NCBI GenBank assembly: GCA_903897605.1
Contig: CAIUCH010000011.1
Coordinates: forward strand, 1-39,036
Origin: an uncultured Alphaproteobacteria bacterium
GTDB taxonomy: Bacteria > Pseudomonadota > Alphaproteobacteria > Micropepsales > Micropepsaceae
Length of the DNA: 39,036 bases
Reading direction: 5' to 3'
Numbering within the stretch: position 1 is the first letter of the stretch; each line of letters opens with the position of its first letter. Position numbers and translations under genes: made by a program. Positions 33,201 through 39,036 of the stretch are shown here, one piece after another. Under the pieces are notes generated by a model. The model ran no database searches. It saw nothing but the letters and a program-made list of their open reading frames with translations, and was not told the DNA's origin.

Positions 33201-34065
33201 ACTCTCTATCCCGCTGGTACAAAATATCCGTCAGGCCAATGTGGGTGCCGGCGCGGCTGGAATATTGCAGATCCTTCTGGCGATTCGCCACTTTCAGGAT
33301 TGAGTCCGGCTCCGGGCCATTCGGATTCCAAAGATGCACGGCGAAAACCAGGCTGTTGCGCCGGGGCTTGTCGTCGAAAACGGCCTCGACTGGCGTGTTG
33401 GACAGAATGCCGCCATCCCAATAAAGCTCGCCGTCGATGCGTATGGCGGGAAAGGCCGGCGGAAGGGCGCCCGATGCCATCACATGCTTGACGTTCAGCT
33501 TCTCATCCCTGCTGTCGAAATAGCGCATGGCGCTGGTTTGAACATTCGCTGCGCCGACCGTGAGCCGGGTTGGCCCAGTGTTGACCTGGTTGAAATCGAC
33601 CAGTTCACTCAGCGTCCGTTGCAAAGGCGCGGTTGAATAGTATCCGGCTTGTTCTGCGCCCAGCTTCACATGCGCGCCGAGATGGGCACGGGGATTGGGT
33701 TCAAAGAAACCCTGCACACCGCCAACGGTTGCCAGGGAATTGGCGGCCGCCTGGCCGAAGACGGGAAATGAGCCGGCGAATTTGAGGAGCGGGTTATACT
33801 CGACCCGATTCCAAAACTGCTTAAGGCGCGCCAGGCGATTTTCCGGCTTGTTGCCGGCGATAAGGCTGGCATTGATGGCACCGATCGAAGTGCCGATGAT
33901 CCAGTCCGGCTCGATGCCGGCTTCGTGCAGGGCCTGATAGACGCCGGCCTGATAGGCGCCGAGCGCCCCTCCACCCTGAAGCACCAGCACGGTCTGGCCA
34001 TATTCGGCGACCGGATTGGTCTTCTCCGCGTGGGCGGCCGTCGCAACATTCGTCATGGGGTACAT
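33106..34065 (-). pseudogene. Patatin-like phospholipase, 3' end replaced by antisense transposase
   Basis: The native part (34065 to about 33205) has the patatin oxyanion motif GGGALGA (31-37), the nucleophile G58-T59-S60-I61-G62 and the dyad aspartate in YWDGGILSNTP. It belongs to the cytosolic patatin/DUF3734-type phospholipases with about 380-400 residues. After LTDILYQRD the frame enters the antisense of the IS3 fragment and stops at 33106, so the C-terminal domain is lost and replaced by a junk tail. The catalytic residues remain, so a crippled or chimeric protein could still be made. The start is one of two nearby ATGs (34065 or 34056). Confidence 0.75.
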
Positions 34066-34288
34066 CCGCTCCGGTTGTCTCACCCGTTCATCGGGTGAGG
34101 CCGTTATGCGGTTTTGCATCGTCTGGCGGAACTACTTGTTGGCTACCGTATCCATAGGCGAAGGCTATCGCCTGTCGGCGCTCTGAGATTCTGGCTGATC
34201 GGAAGGACGTGTTGGCTGGTTTGTTGGTATTCCAATCCCAGCGGACTCGTAAGCAACGGAAATTACAATGGTAAACGCAGAAATGTGT

Positions 34289-34306
34289 GTCCTGCCGGGC
34301 CCACCA
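34289..34306 (+). repeat. attR-like direct repeat of the tRNA 3' end
   Basis: The same 18 bases as 31183-31200, GTCCTGCCGGGCCCACCA, in direct orientation. No tRNA body precedes it, so it is a pure 3'-end duplication. The sequence beyond it (34307 on) should be the original downstream flank of the tRNA. Confidence 0.8.
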
Positions 34307-34672
34307 GCCGTTTTGTTCAAACCGTGCGTTTCGCGCGTGTCAGCCATTTGAAAAAAAATCCCATTGTAAAAATGCATTCGTGTGTGTGTGATCTTGGTTG
34401 GTGACACGCTTACCATCGGTTTGTGGTTTGCTTGGTGCGGACCGGTTTCCAACCGATACCAGGTTTGCTCGGAAGGACTCGAGATTGGTTCGCGAACACA
34501 GCCCTGGCCACCGGGAAAGACTCGGAAACGGGAGTAGTTCTCTGTCAGAAGTTGCGGGGGTTGATTGCAGATTCGGTTTCTAACACGCCCACCAAGCCGG
34601 CGTAGCTGCCGTTTTTGACCCAAATCTGACCGCTGGCGCGTCAATTGCCACGGGCTGCGGAATCGCTTCGAT
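34307..34672. other. 366-base gap, no gene recognised
   Basis: It lies between the repeat and the 3' end of the acetyltransferase. Composition is less GC-rich at the start, with an A8 run and a TG repeat near 34380. Two short overlapping plus frames (about 60 codons) lack motifs. It may be native flank or additional island debris. Confidence 0.35.
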
Positions 34673-35374
34673 CTAGCGGAAGCTTGCCAGGCTCGCATTC
34701 TGCCGACCCTCGCTGTCGAGATTCTCCGACTTGAGCCACTGCTCGAACATGGCGCGCAGCCTGGGCCATTCGCTATGCAGGATCGAGAACCAGTCGGAAT
34801 CCCGGCTTCGTCCCCGATAGACCATGTGCTGGCGGAAAGTACCCTCGAATGTGAAGCCCAGCCTGAGCGCCGCGGAGCGCGACGGCGCGTTCAGATGATC
34901 GCATTTCCATTCATAGCGGCGATAGCCCAGCTCGTCGAAAGCGCGGCGCATCATCAGATACATGGCCTCGGTGGCAGCGGGCGTCTTCTGCAGCAGTGGG
35001 CTATAAAGCAGACCTCCCACCTCGATGGAGCCGGAATTGGCGTCGATGCGCAGGTAACATCCGATGCCTACCGCGCGGCCGCTTTTGACCTCCACAATCG
35101 CGTGCCACAAAGGATCCTTGCTTGCCATCGCGCTCTGAAGCCATGTCTGCCATGCCGCAAGCGTGGGATGGGGGCCCATAAAGTCGGGCAGATAGGTCCA
35201 GCTTGCGGCAGAAGCCTGCGCAAACGCGTCCTGCAGCGCGGGGGCGTGACGCGCGACGTCCAACGGCTCGACGCGGCAGAAGCGGCCCTTGATCGGGGTT
35301 CGCGGCGGCCAGGGCCGCGCCGTCCATCCCGGTACGGGTTCGCCGATCATCTGTCCGAAATCATTCACCAACAC
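34673..35374 (-). CDS. GNAT family N-acetyltransferase (RimJ/RimL-like)
   Basis: A 233-residue acyl-CoA transferase. The GNAT core covers about 30-200: VEVKSGRAVGIGCYLRID forms the central strands, and NAPSRSAALRLGFTFEGTFR is the usual RimJ-type motif B region. DSDWFSILHSEWP at the C-terminus is a frequent ending of the subgroup that acts on small molecules. The start is GTG at 35374 with AAGGAG six bases ahead, followed by TTG and GTG codons that could also serve. It is divergent from the PIG-L gene (185 bases). The substrate is unknown. Confidence 0.85.
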   Translation of the reverse strand: MLVNDFGQMIGEPVPGWTARPWPPRTPIKGRFCRVEPLDVARHAPALQDAFAQASAASWTYLPDFMGPHPTLAAWQTWLQSAMASKDPLWHAIVEVKSGRAVGIGCYLRIDANSGSIEVGGLLYSPLLQKTPAATEAMYLMMRRAFDELGYRRYEWKCDHLNAPSRSAALRLGFTFEGTFRQHMVYRGRSRDSDWFSILHSEWPRLRAMFEQWLKSENLDSEGRQNASLASFR

Positions 35375-35559
35375 GCATTTCTCCTTCGAAACAAGAGATC
35401 GCGTCTTGGGATATCTGTTAATCCGGCGACACGGGCAACATTTGACACTGAAAAAGTTCGGCGCGAGATTTGACGCGCGGCAACTACATTATCCGAACCG
35501 CCGCCTGAATTTCTCAAATTTCTGCACCGGGTCCGACATCAGCAGGGGACAAAGCCATC

Positions 35560-38370
35560 ATGGCTCTTCGATTAAGAGTGGTCGTTTACGTTACGTTCGC
35601 TTTGATTCTACTGCGAAATCTGACCGACGCTGGCTTGTCTGCACCGGCGGAGACTGCGGATGCGCGACCCATTCCCATCGACCGCGGCGCAACCGAGACT
35701 TGGCGGCTATTAAAGAAGCTGCATACGCGCGCGAGCCTGCTGATGATTGTGGCCCATCCAGACGATGAGGATGGAGCAACTTTGGCCTACGAAAGTCGTG
35801 GCCTTGGTGTTCGCACAGATCTTATGACGCTCAACCGGGGCGAGGGTGGCGCAAATGTTATGTCGCCTCACCTGTGGGACGCACTCGGGCTCGTTCGCAC
35901 GGAGGAGCTGCTGCAAGCCAACCGTTATTATGGCCTAGACGGGCAGTATTTCTCGTCGGTGGCGGACTATGGTTTCTCGAAGTCACTTAAGGAAGCGCTC
36001 GATCAATGGGGTCATGAGCGCATATTGTCGGACGCGGTTCGCGTGGTTCGAACCGTGCGCCCGCTCGTGGTAAACTCCGTCTTTGTCGGTGGGCCAACGG
36101 ACGGTCATGGAAATCATGCCGCCGCGGGCCTGTTGGCGCAAGAAGTGTTCAACGCCGCCGGCGACCCCAAAAAGTTTCCCGAACAGATTCGAGAGGGCCT
36201 GCTACCTTGGATGCCGGTAAAACAGTATGCGCGGGTGCCGCGATTCCGCACTTCCGATAAAGGCGCATATGATTACGCGACCCACCGCTGGGGTCCGATC
36301 GGCGTACAGAATTACATCACGGGTCGATGGGAGTCCGGTCCGGTTTCCACCACGATCGCTGTTCCCGTCGGTTCCTACGACGCCATGATGGGTCTCACCT
36401 ACTTGCAGATTGCGCGGGAAGGTCTCGGACTCCAGAAATCGCAAAACGGTGGAGCAGACATTCCCGCGCCAGACGAACAGGTGGCAAATTACCACCGCTT
36501 CGGATCGCACATCGACGCGCCGGACAAAGAGGAAAATTTCTTCGATGGCATTGATGTTTCACTGGCGGGTATCGCAAATCTCGCTGGGAGCACTCCGCCC
36601 GCTTTCCTTAAGGATGGATTGCGGCAGATAGACAGCACAGTCGAGAGCGCCATCGCCGGCTTTTCTGCACAAGATCCGTCCGCAATCGCAGGAACGCTCG
36701 CGCGGGGATTAAAGGCGACCGATGACCTGGCGGAGAGTGTCGAGAAGAGTTCGCTCACCGCAGAAGAGAAATACAACTTGCTTCATGAACTCAGAGTGAA
36801 GAAGCAGCAGTTCAATCAAGCGCTGCTTGCGTCGCTGAGCATCTCGCTGGAGGCGGATCTGATGCCGGCGGCAAAGTCGGATGATGCTCCGTCGGAGTTG
36901 GGCGATGCGCGAGAAACCGTCCAGATGGCCATTCCCGGTCAGAGCATCCATGTCCGGGTGCATCTGTTCAATGGCGGCAGGCTGGCCGCCGAGATTGATG
37001 ACGTGAAGTTGACTGGCTCGTCCGGCAAGTCCTGGAACGCAAAACTCGAATCCGGAGCGGCAAAGCAAATTGGGCCTGGAAAGGCTTTGCGGGTTCAATT
37101 CGCTGCAACGGTTCCGCAAGATGAACCTTTCACGCGGCCCTATTTCACGCGGCCGGACATGGAGCAGCCATACTACGACATCGCCGATACCGCCCACCGG
37201 AGCCTGCCATTGGCCCCTTATCCGCTGGAGGCTATTGCGCGCTTCCGGTTTCAGGGTGTGATCGTGGAGGCCACAAGTGTTGTGCAGGCCGTCAGTCAAG
37301 TCACCGGCCCTGGAACACTGCGGTACCCGATGCCCGTCGGCCCACCGGTCTCCGTAACGATGAATCCCGCCGCCGGAATCATTCCGCTTGGACAGACGTC
37401 ATTCCCCGTTGCCGTGCGTCTGCGTAATAATGTGGAAGGCCAGGCAGTGGAAAGCATTCGTCTCGAACTTCCCGAAGGCTGGGTCTCGGAGCCGAAATTG
37501 GCGCCAGTCAGTTTTTCGCAGTTGGGAGAGGAGACATCTGTGGCCTTCAAAATCCTTCCCGGCGTGGTCGCGGAACAAACTTACAAAATCACGGCTGTCG
37601 CCGACTATCAGGGAAAATCCTATAAGGAAGGCTATATCGCAACCGGGTACACGGGCCTCAGACCCTATTTTCTCTTCAACCCGGCGATTTACAAAGTTAC
37701 AGGCACCAATGTGAAGATGGCCGCTTCGCAGAACATTGGTTATATTGAGGGGAGTGGTGACGATGTGCCGTCCGCACTCGAGGCGCTTGGCATCCACATT
37801 TCCTTTCTGTCTTCGCAAGACCTGGCGAACGCCGACCTTGCCAAATACGATTCCATCGTTGTCGGTGTGCGCGCCTATGCGGTGCGGCCCGACCTGATTG
37901 CCAACAACAATCGCCTGTTGAAATATGTCGAGAATGGTGGCGTTGTAATGATCCAATACAATACGCCGGAATATAATCGCAATTTCGGCCCTTATCCCTA
38001 TGTCATGACAAACGATCCGGAAGAGGTCACCGACGAAAAGTCGGCTGTCGCGATTCTTGATCCCAAGGATCCGTTGCTGACATGGCCCAATGTCATCACG
38101 CCAAAAGACTTCGATGGATGGATCGAGGAACGCGGATCCAAATTCCTGACCTCCTGGGATCCAAGGTACAAGCCATTGCTGGAAACGCACGACGAAGGGC
38201 AACTGCCCCAGAAGGGCGGTCTGGTTTACGCGCGGTATGGCAAAGGCATCTACATTTATAATGCCTACGCATTCTATCGGCAGCTTCCGCTTGGCGTTCC
38301 CGGGGCTTTTCGGATCTTTGCCAATTTGCTCAGCCTGCCAAAGAACCCTCAAATTCACACAAGAAAATAG
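35560..38370 (+). CDS. Large secreted PIG-L family deacetylase with C-terminal domains
   Basis: A 936-residue exported protein (signal about 1-27). The LmbE/PIG-L domain occupies about 55-300: the zinc and catalytic motif A65-H-P-D-D-E70, and the third zinc ligand in D181-G-H-G-N-H186. This family removes N-acetyl groups from GlcNAc-like sugars. Residues about 450-690 are beta-rich with NEW3/Ig character (AIPGQSIHVRVHLFNGG), and about 710-920 resemble a ThuA/amidotransferase-like alpha/beta domain (VVGVRAYAVRPDL; GKGIYIYNAYAFYRQLP). This architecture is known from soil Acidobacteria and Bacteroidetes and has no proven substrate. With the deacetylase at 5576 it is the second sugar deacetylase in the window. 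Confidence 0.85.
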   Translation: MALRLRVVVYVTFALILLRNLTDAGLSAPAETADARPIPIDRGATETWRLLKKLHTRASLLMIVAHPDDEDGATLAYESRGLGVRTDLMTLNRGEGGANVMSPHLWDALGLVRTEELLQANRYYGLDGQYFSSVADYGFSKSLKEALDQWGHERILSDAVRVVRTVRPLVVNSVFVGGPTDGHGNHAAAGLLAQEVFNAAGDPKKFPEQIREGLLPWMPVKQYARVPRFRTSDKGAYDYATHRWGPIGVQNYITGRWESGPVSTTIAVPVGSYDAMMGLTYLQIAREGLGLQKSQNGGADIPAPDEQVANYHRFGSHIDAPDKEENFFDGIDVSLAGIANLAGSTPPAFLKDGLRQIDSTVESAIAGFSAQDPSAIAGTLARGLKATDDLAESVEKSSLTAEEKYNLLHELRVKKQQFNQALLASLSISLEADLMPAAKSDDAPSELGDARETVQMAIPGQSIHVRVHLFNGGRLAAEIDDVKLTGSSGKSWNAKLESGAAKQIGPGKALRVQFAATVPQDEPFTRPYFTRPDMEQPYYDIADTAHRSLPLAPYPLEAIARFRFQGVIVEATSVVQAVSQVTGPGTLRYPMPVGPPVSVTMNPAAGIIPLGQTSFPVAVRLRNNVEGQAVESIRLELPEGWVSEPKLAPVSFSQLGEETSVAFKILPGVVAEQTYKITAVADYQGKSYKEGYIATGYTGLRPYFLFNPAIYKVTGTNVKMAASQNIGYIEGSGDDVPSALEALGIHISFLSSQDLANADLAKYDSIVVGVRAYAVRPDLIANNNRLLKYVENGGVVMIQYNTPEYNRNFGPYPYVMTNDPEEVTDEKSAVAILDPKDPLLTWPNVITPKDFDGWIEERGSKFLTSWDPRYKPLLETHDEGQLPQKGGLVYARYGKGIYIYNAYAFYRQLPLGVPGAFRIFANLLSLPKNPQIHTRK

Positions 38371-38475
38371 TCCTGCTGCCGGAAGGACAGCCCAGCATAT
38401 GCCGTAGCCGCGGGACCTGCGTTTTCACCGGCACGGGGTATCAAAAAGGTCTGATTTCTGGCCACCATAGGTTCC

Positions 38476-38896
38476 ATGGAAAACCAGCCCGCCGGCGATA
38501 CGCAGGAACTTGACCGCGGCATGGGGCTCGCCGGTGCCATGTCGACAAACATTCTCAATATGGTCGGCATCGGGCCGTTCCTCACCATCCCGCTTGCACT
38601 TGCCGCGATGGGGGGCCCACAAGCCATGCTGGGTTGGGTTCTAGGAGCGATACTCTGTCTTTGCGACGGATTGGTTTGGGCGGAACTTGGTTCGGCGCTG
38701 CCGCGCTCCGGTGGTCCTTATCATTACCTTTTGCAGGCCTTTGGCCGCAACAGCTGGGGGCGCATGATCAGCTTCCTCTTCCTATGGCAATCGCTTTTGA
38801 TCGGCCCGATTTCCATCGCGGCCGGCGCTGTCGGCTTCGGGCAATATGCGAGCTTTTTGGCGCCGCATCTTCAACACGCTCAGCTGGTAATGATAG
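38476..38896 (+). pseudogene. APC-family permease, interrupted by IS
   Basis: About 140 residues survive. The start MENQPAGDTQELDRGMG leads into NILNMVGIGPFLTIPLALA (first helix, with the substrate-binding GxG break), then helices 2-4. PRSGGPYHYLLQAFG is typical of amino acid permeases of the APC superfamily. After VMIV the frame continues 5 codons into the IS end and stops. Intact members have 12 helices and about 450 residues, so most is missing and presumably lies beyond the IS copy. Confidence 0.82.
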
Positions 38897-39036
38897 TGAC
38901 CGGCCCCCACTGAGTGGTCCAGTTGCGATGTTAGTTCAGTGGCGGCGTTTGCGCCACCTTGTTGCTGACCGGCGGATCGGGCGGCCAGCAGATTGCTTCT
39001 GGCGCTGGTGGCCGATATCCCAGCGATGAGTGTGGC
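38897..39036 (-). mobile_element. IS3-family insertion sequence end, inverted copy
   Basis: Starts with TGACCGGCCCCCACTGAG, directly after the broken permease, and equals the reverse complement of 1-139 without a mismatch, plus one more base. It is the right (transposase 3') end of the same IS type. The element continues beyond the window. Confidence 0.87.
38931..39036 (-). CDS. IS3-family transposase, C-terminal fragment (inverted copy)
   Basis: The same 34 C-terminal codons as at 1-105 with stop TAA at 38931-38933. It is partial because the window ends. It shows the two flanking elements face outward, with their transposase 3' ends toward the window. Confidence 0.85.
   Translation of the reverse strand, partial: PHSSLGYRPPAPEAICWPPDPPVSNKVAQTPPLN

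Larger units (their letters stand above)
31201..34306. mobile_element. Decayed genomic island in the tRNA-Ile2 gene (about 3.1 kb)
   Basis: The segment lies between the tRNA 3' end and an 18 bp direct repeat of it. It contains no intact gene that I can support: a C-terminal serine-recombinase fragment, the 3' part of an unknown gene, the 5' part of a membrane-protein gene, the 3' part of an IS3 transposase and a patatin gene with a lost 3' end. No tyrosine integrase survives. The picture is of an integrated element that has been eroded by deletions and IS activity. Confidence 0.65.

Noticed and set aside
1..39036. Possible circular molecule because both ends share 139 bases
   Set aside because: The shared sequence is in inverted, not direct, orientation, so the ends cannot be joined into a circle.
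1..39036. CRISPR array, prophage or restriction system
   Set aside because: No regularly spaced repeats, Cas-like, phage structural or methylase motifs were found on either strand.

Overview
The window looks like a chromosomal contig from an alphaproteobacterium, with high GC and tightly packed genes. The lineage call rests on the CAU tRNA type, the Tat-exported enzymes, the Sox/Sor sulfite dehydrogenases, the Uup protein and small proteins of a kind often seen in Rhizobiales and relatives. A soil lineage near Rhizomicrobium/Micropepsaceae is possible, but this is inference. Both ends carry the same 139 bp end of an IS3-family element in inverted orientation. At each end the element cuts a host gene: a flavin monooxygenase on the left and an APC permease on the right. 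The contig therefore probably ends where assembly broke inside a repeated IS, or the segment is bounded by inverted IS copies.

Layout: (1) 0.1-10.2 kb is a glycan-degradation block: Tat-exported GH2, Tat-exported GH32, a secreted NodB-like polysaccharide deacetylase and a secreted GH2 with the active-site spacing of exo-beta-D-glucosaminidase. (2) 10.5-15.1 kb holds a GlpF-type aquaglyceroporin, a Tat-exported MalY/PatB-like PLP enzyme and a secreted alpha/beta hydrolase. (3) 15.2-17.0 kb is a cluster of five small proteins, one RMF-like. (4) 17.0-19.9 kb holds a family 2 glycosyltransferase, two overlapping bactofilin genes and a secreted double Rap1a/Tai-like protein. (5) 20.0-22.3 kb holds an MFS transporter and an FAH-family hydrolase, probably for a sugar acid. 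(6) 22.4-25.8 kb holds two molybdenum sulfite/sulfane dehydrogenases, each with its own cytochrome c, arranged back to back. (7) 25.9-31.0 kb holds ABC-F Uup, then an overlapping minus-strand set: SIMPL protein, M3 peptidase, secreted thioredoxin. (8) 31.1-34.3 kb is a tRNA-Ile2(CAU) gene whose last 18 bases recur 3.1 kb downstream, enclosing a decayed island made only of truncated genes. (9) 34.7-38.9 kb holds a GNAT acetyltransferase, a large secreted PIG-L deacetylase and the IS-cut permease.

Functional picture: much of the window encodes exported enzymes for scavenging complex carbohydrate, including amino sugars and fructans, and for periplasmic sulfur and peptide chemistry. No TonB receptor, sugar regulator or complete sox operon is present, so these systems must be completed elsewhere. 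The points most worth a second look are the tRNA-bounded island, the paired sulfite dehydrogenases, the deacetylase-glucosaminidase pair, the Tat-exported MalY-like enzyme and the internally duplicated Rap1a-like protein.
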